Source: Lepidodermella squamata (taxonomy: Eukaryota; Gastrotricha). Taken from it: a stretch of 64,000 nt of DNA. A program made the translations under genes and the position numbers. The stretch is from positions 744,001 to 808,000 of the forward strand of contig JBLDXI010000024.1 of the NCBI GenBank assembly GCA_047495785.1, read 5' to 3'. This document shows, piece by piece, positions 10,125 through 21,600 of the stretch (the first letter of the stretch is position 1; every line of letters starts with the position of its first letter). Under the pieces are notes generated by a model. The model was not told the origin of the DNA. It saw only the letters and a program-made list of their open reading frames with translations, and did not search any database.

Positions 10125-12009
10125 GGAGAATAGAGACTGTCAATTCTTTGTTTTCCTTTTAGCCGCTGTGATTGCTTCTAAATCGAGGGCCGTTGAGCAT
10201 TGGAATCCTATTGAGGGCTTTGAAACCACGATTTTCTTACGAATCGGCCGAACAGATCATGGCTATAATGGCTAGACCTTTTCTGCACGCAAGTTTAGGA
10301 TAAGCTACGATTTAAAGCCCATGTTCTGTGGTCTTGTGGGATCTTGAGGCATTTTTCTTGAGGCATGCTTGAGCCTTTCATAACTGACACATTGACTTCT
10401 TGGCTCATCTCATTCTTTCAGACGAATTTCACGCTCGGATGAATAATGGTACCAATATTATCCAGTAATATATTGATTTAATTCCCATTATAGTACGTGC
10501 CGACTGGCGCCAGTCTGTCTCCGGCCTAAAAAACGGTGGGGGTCATGGTCGTTCCGAACTTCGAAAGTCTTTCACTCATTGGAATCCGACAGAGGTAATA
10601 CAGCGCAATGTAGCGCAATAAGGAATAGTGGGCAGGTACCGGGACTGCTGTTAGGCGGAAGCCGACCCCCCGTTTTTCTCTGTTTGTCTTTGGACGCCCG
10701 CGGCAATTACTGGAATTAATATTTTTTGAAATTTTCAAACTTTTCATCTCAAATCTTAAGATTTCTTCTTGAGATTCTTGAGATTCTTGAGACACTACTA
10801 CTTCATTTGATTCGCTAGTGAATTTCTTTAAATTTCTTTAAAGAAGTAACTAAATCCGGTTATAGTTAGAGTGTTGATTGGATTATTACAGGTGGCCGAT
10901 GTGATTTTATTACGTAAATGTCAGCGGTCGTAATCATGAAGTAATAAATTCAATTCAGCGTACACCTGTCTAGTCAAAACTAAGAAATATTCTACCTTGA
11001 CGGCGCTGAGAAACTATACCTCGAACCAATAAACTGGATAAAGAATTCCAATATGAGAAGCTTCGCTAGATACCTAACTGATATCAACAAATGAAGCATG
11101 CTTTTAAGTTTAAGCTGCATATAATTTTTAAATGTTATTGTTCAAGTGCATTTATTCGAGGGTAGTCAATCCAAATGCGGCATGTCTCAAATACGCCTCG
11201 GCTTGTCAGCTTGAGCCATGCACCTTGCAGCATCTTCAATCTTAAAGTTGCTATTAGCCGAAAATCCGATTCGGACTTCAGCAAATTGATCTCGGATAAT
11301 ACAAAGAAACATGCCAAGATACCAAAAATCTTACGTCCGTCTGAGACAGGGCATCACACAGGACATACCCGCTGGAGTTGTAGGAACGGCGGATAGACCG
11401 CGCCAATACTCGCTAGTGTCACACAGTTAATCACATAAAAAACTCATCGTCACGCTGATTGCATGCCCTGAAAGTCGAGCTGGCCTGAATGTATGGCAGG
11501 GTAACTTGCTCAATGCCACAAACACTTGACCGCTTCTGCACCCGAAGTCATGAGTCAGGTGAGAAATTTTTGAGGTCTACTAAATTCCAAGCTGGCTGAT
11601 TAGTTGCCTCTCCAAGCGAGCCAGGCGAAAAGAGTGAAGACGGCAGTCCGTCAAATATCTGAAATTTAGACGAAAGAATGAAAACCTGGTATCCAAATCT
11701 AACACGCCGCGATGATCTGTGAGATTGTTAGCCTCAATTTCCCCTCTGTTATCCAATTTATCAAACTAGGGACCTGCCCATTACGCCACGCTGCAATTGC
11801 AGCCACGCAATTACGCCACGCAGCGTAAGACAATAATTCCAGCGATGAGGAACTTAGATTGCAATCAGATGTGAACCGGCTGGAATCAGAGCGGGAACTC
11901 GTGGTTTGAAAATTGCCACGGTCGACTTGGCAGCCAAAAGTGTATGGCACATTTTTTCCTTAGTCACGTTATTATTATTGGAATTATCATTAAATTATTA
12001 TTTAATTAC
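10125..12009. other. Intergenic region with possible retrotransposon ORF1 relic
   Basis: No complete gene. A short plus-strand frame near 11843-11911 has charged heptad-like composition (SDEELRLQSDVNRLESE) and ends at a stop. It could be the tail of an ORF1/gag-like coiled coil belonging to the retrotransposon downstream, but this is speculative. A local direct repeat, ATTACGCCACGC, occurs at about 11793 and 11810. Confidence 0.3.
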
Positions 12010-15000
12010 TGATTTTTGCATGAAATTTATTGACCTTGACGCAACTGTTTACGCGGTATTAATGTAAAGTTGGAAGACCTCTCGTCTGAGTTTTGGAACT
12101 CGGCTACCAGTCAAATTCAAGTTTTAGAAAAAATAACTAGTTTACATGACACTTATTCATCGACTTATGACGTTCCTTTGTTAGTCGGAGACTTCAACAT
12201 AAGAATAGGCAATCAGTCGGAAACCTTAACTGATGACGAAGCTTTCTACCCACTAGCGCCTCGCAGATCCAAGGACACTAGTGTATCCACCTCTAGCGTG
12301 GTCAAACATTTTTTCTCTATGTGTAATCATATGTCCTGTTATGTCGCGAATGGTCGCTGCAGTGGCGACCGTCAAGGCGAATTCACCTTTGTTGGCCACA
12401 ACGGTCAATCCGTGATCGATTACTGTCTCCTTCCTCCAGATTTGCTGGCGAGCAAATTCTCAACTTTTTCTGTTCGCCAGGATATCATTAACTCTGACCA
12501 CTTTCCCATAGCATACTATTTGAAATCAGATGAGATCACATTTAAGCAGACTAGCGCTTCCACGTCTTATACTAAGGTGCACTTCGATTCAGGTGCGTTC
12601 CATAATCACCTTTTAAATACTGACATCGACTCATTTGCGGATAACTTACCTCAAATGCCTAACGATGCTTTGCGCTCTACGCTAGATCTTATCAGTAATT
12701 TTGCCACTAGAGGCCACATCCCTTATGATACTAAAATTATCGAGGCCGACTCGACCCGCCCGGATGTCGGGGATCATGTGAATTTTTGTTTATACAGAAA
12801 ACAAGCTAACGCCTCGCGCAAAATGCGCCGCATATTAAATCGTAACAAGGAAATATCAGTAATCAACAGCGATAAAACTAAACGTTCTCTCTGGGTGGCT
12901 TTCAAAACAGCGCCTCTTTCTCCCCAAAATCAACCGCAGATGCACGAATGGGTCGAATTTTTCGGGGAGCTCTACCGAAATCGGAATGTTGTCTCACCCC
13001 CACTCGAACTCACAACATCAGACCCAATACTGGATGCTCCTTTGACTATTGACGAAGTCAAAATGGCCATAGAACTTCAAAAAGCAGGTAAGGCGCCCGG
13101 CCCGGATGGTATTACAGCTGAATTCATGCAACACAGTGACCTGAATGTTTCTTTTTTCAGCAAGACGCTCTTTAAAATTTTTGAACCGTGTTTCCTTAGC
13201 TACACCCTGCCATCGGGACTAAATTTGTCTCTGTTTTGCACCTTGTTCAAAAAAGGTGACTCCTCTAAGCCGGACAACTACCGGCCATTATCTCTTTTAT
13301 CCGTAATATACAAAACTTATTCTACTATACTGAAATTGAGACTGGAAAAGTGGTGTAGAATTCACTCGATCATACCTGAAGAGCAGTTTGGTTTCGAAAA
13401 AGGATTATCGCGCTTACACGCGGCTTTCGTCCTTCAGTCGTTGGCGACGTACCAAATCCACGTTCGCGGTAGAATGCTCTTTATATGTTTAATCGACTTT
13501 ACTAAAGCTTTCGACTGCGTTCCTCACAACCGTCTTATATGGAAATGCCAGCGATTAGGTATCTCATCTTCCTTTGCCAAGAGATTGAACTCTCTCTATT
13601 CCGACGCTAAAGCCAAAGTGCGAGTTGGCAGCAAACTGTCTATTGCAGACATCGCCATTGAACGCGGTGTTAGACAGGGTGACGTCTTAGGTCCCCTAAT
13701 GTACAATCTGTATACCGCCGATTTGCCTCTTCATCTGGCTGAGAATGCCAAAAATCTATCAGACATTCCTAAGTTACTTTCTACCAAGGTACTTTGCGTA
13801 TTATATGCGGACGACTCCACACCCACTGCAACTAACGCGGTGGATTTGCAAATACAGATTGATGCTATGTCGCCGTATTCTACTAGAGAAGGGCTCAGCC
13901 CTAACCCCGGTAAAACGAAAGTTATCATTTTTTCCCAAGCTCCTGTTTCACCTGACCGTTACTCCTTTAATATGAACGGCGTACCTCTCAAAGTTGTAAA
14001 ATCTGATTTCTACCTAGGCGTACCGATATCCAGCGACTTGAGCTGGTTTGAAGCTATTGAAAATGCGCTTACACGTGGCAATAGCTGTTACAACGCTCTT
14101 TCCTCTCATAGGATCAAATTGAGTATGATAGAACGCAATAACTTGGATACACTATTTTGTAGCAAAATTGAAGCGGCGATGCTTGCAGGCTCCGAACTCT
14201 GGGGCCTCTTCGCCCCTAGCCGTGTTGCTAAATTGGACAGCGTCTGTTATAAGTATTATAAAAGAGCGCGCGACATTCCGTACAATGCGTCTAGTTTATC
14301 AACTGGTTTTGTTATGGGACTTATTCCCCCTAGCCTAAAGGCGAAACTCAATGCAGTCAAGTTTACATGTGAGCTGACGAAATGTGCCAACCCCTTAGTG
14401 AATGATGCTTTTTCTTTTTACTTCCATTCTCGTCCGAAGATGGGTGTCTTAAATCCCATCCACGCAACTCGTAAATTTCTATTATCCTACAATCTGCCTC
14501 CCGACTTCTGGTTTATGCGTGACCCGGCAGTCATGGAGCAATTTTTCAACCTAGTCAAAGACTGCTATGTTTCTGAACTATCTGTCAAATTTCATAATAA
14601 ATATAATGCCAGCTACCTATTAGCCAGGGACGGTTACTTTGGCATTAGTAAGATATTCGAAAATTATCCACCTGACCTTAGAAATACTGCTCTGCGAGTC
14701 GTCACGAACACCGTCTTTCGCCGTATCGAACATTTTATTTTCAGAATTGATGATGTTACATGTATGTTCTGTGGTAACGTTACTCCTCTGAGCCAGTTAG
14801 CCTACCATATTTCTTACGACTGTTTATCTGTTGCTGGCCACGACCCTGCAAGGCTGCTTAGTGCTGACAATAGAATTGTAAAAAATACCTTAATTTTCTT
14901 CAAACGTCTGGAGAAAATAGTTAGCACAGCCATTCAAACTACTGTCTGAGGATTGGCAAATTACCTTTGACAATAGGGCTTTCCTCTGCCCAATGATCTA

Positions 15001-15044
15001 ATTTGCTTTCTAGGGATCCTGAGGTTCCCTAGTTATGAGGGCAG
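12010..15044 (+). mobile_element. APE-type non-LTR retrotransposon, 5' truncated (copy 1)
   Basis: The element spans the long endonuclease/reverse-transcriptase frame plus a 3' end matching copy 2 (GCAAATT, GGGCTTT, CTCTGCCCAATGAT, ending ATGAGGGCAG). The 5' side stops within the endonuclease domain. Just upstream of the open frame, a second reading frame also looks endonuclease-derived, consistent with a one-base frameshift near 12064. No target duplication was found with confidence. Confidence 0.85.
12070..14949 (+). pseudogene. Endonuclease/reverse transcriptase ORF of non-LTR element (lacks its 5' end)
   Basis: The open frame covers about 959 codons without a stop but has no native ATG; it starts inside an exonuclease-endonuclease-phosphatase domain. 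Visible motifs are Gly-Asp-Phe-Asn (about residue 40), Ser-Asp-His-Phe-Pro (about 150), Ala-Pro-Gly-Pro-Asp-Gly of the RT fingers (about 345) and the Tyr-Ala-Asp-Asp catalytic box (about 579). A C-terminal CMFC...H...C zinc-knuckle-like cluster sits near residue 898. These place it with APE-type LINE elements. The intact RT core suggests a young insertion. The truncated endonuclease means this copy is probably not autonomous. Confidence 0.88.
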
Positions 15045-15340
15045 GAGTTTTGGAAGTGTTGTAGTACTTTCGGCATTCGGTTCGGCACACGTACGGCCGC
15101 ACAAGTCTTGAGACTTATGTTCTTGGTGTGAGTTTCTTACGCTATACCAGCGGGTAGGTACCTTTTTCCTGGCTTCGCATTGAACCCATGACGATAGAAT
15201 TTGTTGCTCTTTGCTCTTTGCTCAAAACTTAACACTCAGTATTTACCTTTTACCCCTACCTACCACGAGTGCCACGCTTTGCAGCTGTGCGAGGGAACTC
15301 TGCTGTGTGCATTATCCTCAAATGATTATTTTTGTCTAGT
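15045..15340. other. Region upstream of the CRBN gene cluster
   Basis: Non-coding. It holds a TTGCTCT triplet repeat near 15203-15222 and would contain the promoter of the putative CRBN-PM20D1-WDR91 unit. No core promoter motif is convincing. Confidence 0.4.
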
Positions 15341-16795
15341 ATGAATTTCCTAAGACGTTTGATTGATGGTGCCGATGAAGAAAGCGAAGAGGACGAGCGC
15401 TCATCAGAAGGTTCGTAGCTGTACGCTTTCAAATCGCCTATTGAAACATGCCTTTCTCTGTACAGCCGAGTCTGATGCTGAATCGTCATCCGAAGCAAAG
15501 AGACCCAGGGCAACGTTTGATCCGACGGTGCCAGAGACGCATGCAGTAAGAGTCAGAGGTTCAATTAATGGCTACATCGTCATTCAGTAGTATTTTCTAG
15601 TACTTGGGGGAGTTAGAAGAGGTTGCCGGTACCACAATATTGGAGACCAATGCGTTTACCACAATTCCGCTTATTATTCGCGAGAATCTAATCGTACTTC
15701 CTGGACAAATGATTCCTCTTCATATATACGAACCAGCTCAAGTGAGAGTGATGCAGCAGCTTTTGCAAGGAGATAAAATATTCGGAGTTATGTGCGCAAG
15801 GTTAGCTACTTTCTATCTATTCCTGATATCAATACGGCATCTCTTTAAATTTTAGGCATGAGAGCTCTATACCCTCTGTTGGTACGACTGCTGAAATAAT
15901 TAACGTAAAGCAGGAACATGACGAGCTAATAGGTATGACAATGATGTCTGTGAAAGCTGTCGGGAGGCAGCGTTTTGTACTCAGAAATCGCCATGGCAGT
16001 GAAAATGGGTAACTTCGTTTACGGTTGACCATATAATGATTAATGATTTATTCCTGGCCAGTGTACTGCTGGGGGACGTTGAAATTATCGAGGATATATA
16101 CACGCCAAATCCCGCTAAAACATATACTCGCCACAAAGATTCTGTAAGCTGAAATTTTTTTATCGTATTTAATAAATATGTTTTTACTACTCTAGTGGGC
16201 ACTGAGCTCGACACCTCGTTTCCTTCTCAATGCTTATGACTGCAATCATCTATTTCATGCGGTGAAAAGCCGGCTTTCACCATGGTCAATTGATACGAAG
16301 CTAATTCCTTCTGATCCTACCGAATTCTCATTTTGGGTCACTGGAAATTTGCCGCTAGGCGATGACATAAAATTGCAGTTAATTGGTCTTCAATCAGCTG
16401 TGCAACGACTTCGAATGATTTATCATCTGCTTGAAAAATGCTCAACTCTGCGCTGCGTTACTTGCAGCGCCGAAATCAGCGAGACTTCATCAATTTTCAC
16501 TATGTCAGTTCGAGGCCCCATGGGCACATTCGTTAATCCTCATGGCTGGGTGCACCAAATGTTCACCGTTTCTGCTTCGAGGGGTTTCGTCTTACGAGGC
16601 CGCCGAACCGAGCAGGATTCTTGGTTCCCCGGCTACGCGTGGACTATAATGGAGTGCACAACTTGCCATTCACACTTGGGGTGGCAGTTTACCTCAGTCA
16701 AACACAAACTAGAACCTCTGCGTTTTTTTGGACTATGTAGACGTTCTGTTCAACCTTCAATAAGCCCGGAAGAAAAGAAAGCATTACCTTTCTAA
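15341..16795 (+). CDS. CRBN: Cereblon, substrate receptor of CRL4 ubiquitin ligase
   Basis: Six exons (15341-15410, 15466-15545, 15601-15800, 15856-16008, 16062-16143, 16196-16795) give 394 residues. An acidic N-terminus precedes a Lon-like domain (about residues 50-170, with LPGQMIPLHIYEP and GTTAEI). A C-terminal CULT domain follows, with two zinc-binding Cys-x-x-Cys pairs (RCVTC, ECTTC). The three tryptophans of the imide/degron pocket are W338, W344 and W358, spaced 6 and 14 as in human 380/386/400. In animals cereblon docks to DDB1 and presents C-terminal cyclic-imide degrons. Only 54 bp separate its stop from the next ATG, which suggests co-transcription. Confidence 0.95.
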
Positions 16796-16849
16796 TTTTT
16801 TACTAAAAGTGAATATGAGATAAGTATCAATAGCTTTGTTCTGTTTAGA
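16796..16849 (+). other. 54-bp operon-type junction with candidate trans-splice acceptor
   Basis: Between the CRBN stop and the PM20D1 ATG there is room for neither a separate promoter nor a normal UTR pair. The sequence ends TTGTTCTGTTTAG, one base before the ATG, a good 3' splice site with no upstream donor of its own. I infer spliced-leader addition. Confidence 0.6.
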
Positions 16850-18516
16850 ATGATTTGGATAATTATTTACGTGGCTATTTTCATCATTTCGCTATGGATG
16901 TTATACAACACTGTGGTGGAGAAAGGACCTCGAAAATTCGCGGCCAAGAAGGATCTGGTCCCGGATTTTAATTTCATCGATCATCCTGAGGTCGCTCAAC
17001 GCCTTGCAAAGGCAATAACGTTTAAAACCATCTCTCATGCCACTGATGATATTAATACAGACGAAACACGAAAATTGCTAGCCTATCTCGAGGAAGAATT
17101 TCCTTTGATGCATGGGAAGCACAAATTGGTCACTTACGAAGTTGTGAATGAATTTTCTCGGCTTTACACAATACAAGGCTCAGATCCGGATGCAAAAGCC
17201 TTCTTGATGAATGCTCACACAGATGTCGTCCCGACTGATAACCAAGCGTGGACCTCGGATCCATTTAATACTGGGGTTACAGCGGATGGTTGGATTTTCG
17301 GGCGTGGCGCTATCGACGATAAGGGCTCCGTACTGGTAAGCTAGCTTTGATACCGCTGTTATCGCAGGCCAACTTATCTCCCGCTTCAACAGGCTATTAT
17401 GGAGTCACTCAGTTACCTATTGCGCAACGGTTTCAAACCGAAACGGACTATTTACGTGGCGTTGTGCCACGATGAGGAAGTATCTGGTGTAGCCGGGGCT
17501 AAGGCTATTACCGACATGCTGGTATCACGAAATGTGAAAGTGGAATTTGTTCACGACGAAGGAATGATGGTTTTACACCAATTGATTCCAGGGCTGAAGA
17601 AAGATGTCGCAGTGTAAGCAGAAATGACTAATTAGTGATTTGTAATATCGGCGTTTAATCTAGAATTGGAGTGACGGAAAAAGGCTACGTAGATGTGGAG
17701 ATTTCGTTGAATAACTCATCGGCTGCGGGTCACAGTTCAGCCGCGATTCCCGGCGTTGGCGTTTTGGGAAAATTGGGCGCGGTTGCCCACGAAGCTGAGA
17801 AGCGGCAAATGACCATGTACCTCAATGCTCCTACGATTGAAATGATGAGGTCGATTGCTACGGATATGTCTTTCCCTATCAAATTCGTCCTTCGTAACTG
17901 CCAAATTTTCTGGCCGTTGATCCGTTACGCCGTCTCAAAGACCGCAATTTGTAAGAATTTTGATCCAACTTGAAGATATTTCTATTTTATTCTTTATTCA
18001 GCAAACTTATTCCGAACAACTTCGAATGTGACCATGTTCAACGGTGGAGTAAAAGTAAATGTAATACCCTCTGAAGGGAAGTTGGTCATCAATCACAGGG
18101 TTCACCCTGAGGACTCAGTGGCCACGGTCCTTGCACGTGATCAATCGCTGTTATTCGACGAACATATGCAGTTAACAGCGGTACGGCCGACAGAACCGCA
18201 CCCCACTGCTCCGTTCGATTGGACAGCGGTGGGCTACCACAGCATAAAAGCCGCCATTGAACAAGCTTTCGGCCCTGATAAGGTCACAGTTGTCCCTGGA
18301 CTGATGATTGCCGCATCGGACAGCCGCCATTACCTTCGTCTGACGACGGCTTGCTACCGATTCTTGCCGACTCGAATTCGCATGAGCGAGGCGCATCGCT
18401 ATCACGGCCATGACGAAAAAATTTCGGTGGAAAATTACGAGCAGACAATCAATTTCTACATAAACATGATTCAAAATGCTGATTCATTTCAAGTAGATGA
18501 AATCTACTCTAAATAA
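16850..18516 (+). CDS. PM20D1: PM20D1-like M20 peptidase (N-acyl amino acid synthase/hydrolase)
   Basis: Four exons (16850-17335, 17393-17613, 17664-17950, 18002-18516) give 502 residues, the usual length. An N-terminal hydrophobic segment (about residues 2-20) is a signal anchor. M20 metal-site motifs are present: NAHTDVVP, the bridging Asp in GAIDDKG, the Glu-Glu dyad in HDEEVSG, the Asp in VHDEG, and a late His in HGHDEKIS. The DSRHY...YRF stretch and the EKISVENYE tail match PM20D1 closely. In vertebrates the enzyme condenses or hydrolyses fatty acids with amino acids outside the cell; the same chemistry is inferred here. It is the second gene of the putative operon. Confidence 0.93.
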
Positions 18517-18632
18517 CTGCTATTTTTCCATTAATTCTTCCATTTTCAAATCAAGTCTAATCATTCGATATGCCGCTAAATTCAACGCAAATTTTTTATA
18601 TCATGTTTTCACGACATTTTAGATGAATTAAA
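18517..18632 (+). other. 116-bp operon-type junction with candidate trans-splice acceptor
   Basis: The short spacer between PM20D1 and WDR91 contains TTTTCACGACATTTTAG ending at 18622, ten bases before the ATG. The geometry resembles nematode-type operon spacers. Confidence 0.55.
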
Positions 18633-21600
18633 ATGACTTATAACACGGCTTATCTCGATGAATTAGTGGCCGAGTATTTGACGTATCGCGGATTTTTCGG
18701 GACGTTGAAGGCGTTTAAACAGGACCAGAAACAGGACAAATCGAAGGCGTTTAACATTGATCGGATTGTTGAATTTTTGTTGCAATTGACGTCGTCCGGC
18801 GATTTGCCGCTTCTGCGAGCAACATGGGCCCATTTGACATCGACAGTTTTTTCGCGACTGCCGGACACAATTCACGCAGCCGCCGCTCAGCGCATTGAAA
18901 TCGCTCTGTATAAGCTGTATTTGGTCTACGCGTTTCAGAGCGGGAAAAAGGACAAAATTGCGGAATTTTTTCAAACAATGAGTTCGGTTTTAATCAGTAA
19001 CTCAGACAGCTCAGCGTGGAAAGACTGGTTAGCGTTTCCATACGTGAGCCAGCCTAACAATCAGGCGCCTTTCGCACTATGTTTCACGCGACCTTGGCAA
19101 GATTCAGTCACCATATCACTGACAAATCTACTAATGGTTGCGTTTAATTTACTACCGAAACCTAGACTGGTTCTGCTGATGGAACATATAAGCAAATTAG
19201 AGTCGGATTTAACCCGAGTCCGGGATGGAAATTTCAATAACGGCGCGTTGAAGGATCCGAGCGAAGACCGGGGTAACGGCAGTCGACATTCGGTCGTGCT
19301 TGTCGAGCCAAGTGATTCGATGCCATCGCGGCCATCGCGTCGCTTGCTTTCATTTTTCCTGTCGAATAAACATTCATCATCCACGGCATCGGCCAATACA
19401 TCGCCGCAGACAAATGGGCAGGATTTCAGGCGGTCGAAATCGCAGTCGTCGTTCGCGCGCCCTAATTTGGTTGGAACGCCGGAAAATCCGAGCGAGCTCG
19501 ACCGGTTAGGCGTTGAGTCTGAAACGGATGATACTGTGGTGATATCGCGCGAAGTGCCTGATAACAACCGCAATTCTCGCGGTAAAATCATGCATTTAGA
19601 CACGTCTGAGACTAGTGATGCAAGCGCGGCGGAAGATGCGTTCGATAATCATGAAAACGATGAAAATAACGACAACAGCAGCGAGGAGCGGCGGAGTGAT
19701 GAGGCGAAATTCGATGATGACGAGAATACCGCGACGCCGAAGGGAGACTCGATTTCGGCGACTGCGTCGATTTCGCATTCGTTACCAGCTCAAAGTTTTA
19801 TGGAAAAGGTGTTGGATTCGTTTGGATCGATGACGCCTGCTGGGAAGAATGGTGGCGGCGGTGAAAAGCGTGCGCCGCAGATGGCTGTTCGAAAGCAGGC
19901 GTCGACTACGAAATTCACGTGCCTTGATACCGAACGGGCTGAAGTGCCTGGCTGCCATGGCAACGCGCTGGTTCGTTATTCCGCCGATGGCCGCTTCCTG
20001 GGCGTCTTGAGCCAATCAGCTCAGGTGAGATTTTTATTAATACCTATACCTTTTGACGGATAACTAACTGCTCAGTGGCATTTTTTTTTATCTATGAGCC
20101 ATTCATCAACGATCCAGGTTTAGTGAAGTTAAAGGCTCAGCTGTAAAAAAATTAGGTTTAGATAGATTTTGATGAAACACACACTTCGGCTATTAGCAAC
20201 GAAACGGATGGCCTTCATATGCCTATTCGGAGGGTCCTTGTTGTGTATGCGAAGTAGTATGCTTCGGGGACGATTACGTCAACAACCTCGCGGTCGAGTC
20301 CGCGGAAATTTTGGAAGTCACGGTGGACGGTAGAAATGTGGTGAAATCCTATACTTCTGCCAGTTCCCAACAAATCAATTGTGCTCGATAGCACGGCTGG
20401 TTTCTAACATAAAACCGACTGCTTAACTCCTTCGCAGGACGCGACCCGTCGCTAGTTCGTCTCTCCACTGAACTATCTCAGAGATGTTTCGAATAAATGA
20501 CCAGCCATCTTGTAAACTCGGCACGAACACTTCTTCACAAATCCAAATTTTGAAGGAAATCCTTCGGACATGTAGTAAATGGAACATTTGATTCCACAAC
20601 GCCGTTGTAACTACGCTTACGAAGAGCCTTCTTCGCCAAGCGCAAGCTGTGTACTGATCGACCAGGGAATCGTAAAACGTATCGTACGTATCGAAAAATT
20701 GTCATTCAAACGGCTGACACTTCGATCAATTTCGGCATCAACCAACAAGGCTATTTCGTTGAAATTCATGATGATAGATCGTTGAATAATGATTTCAAAT
20801 AGATAAAAAAAAAAATTATGTATCCAGCTTATTTTTTAAGATTACGGTTTTTATTGGTTCTTTTTTTGCGAGCACGCGTTGCTATTTCCCATTAAAACCT
20901 AACAACACCACGACATTGGCCAGGTCGAATTGGGCTATAAATATTTAAAACCTCATTTTTTCAAAAAACACTGGTTGTGCATTTTAACGATGTAGACGAG
21001 ACTTGAGCCTAAAACGTTTAATTTTCATTATTTCCGTCCAAATGAAAAATCGTAGCGATCAGGAATTCAAAACGAGCCGCAGAAATGGGACAACATTATA
21101 GACTACTATAAGAAATTATTCATGATTGTTGTAAACTCGTTGATATCAAGTTGTCTGATTCGTTTTCGAAGCATATTTTTTATTGGCAAAAATTGGTCTG
21201 GTTTCATGCGCTTGTAACTTTGGCGATTTTCAGAGACCTTGTGGATCCTTAATGCATGATAACCGTCTTGGAGAACCTGCATAGGCATAGGGTTGTTAAC
21301 TTGCAATGAATAGCGCTCAGGGTGCAAGCGACCAACTATAATTTGATTAATTGGACGCTTGCGACCTTTAAAAGCAGTGGCTAAGAAGCGACAACCCAGC
21401 AGCATAGTCTGCTCGTCAAGGGTCACAATCGGTTTGCTCGACTTCGATTTCTTGAACAATGTTTCGGCGGAGTCGAAAGGTAGAGTAGGGGGAGGGAAAT
21501 TTATTTTCCCGTATACATCTGTCTTTGACAGATTTTCGTATGCGAATAACATTGAAGCAGCTACGTGGGCGCATTTATACTGACCTACTTGACAGGAGCA

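Noticed and set aside
20420-20480. tRNA-like A-box on the minus strand near 20430-20480
   Set aside because: A GATAGTTCAGTGG-type D arm is visible, but no T arm or pairing acceptor could be found.
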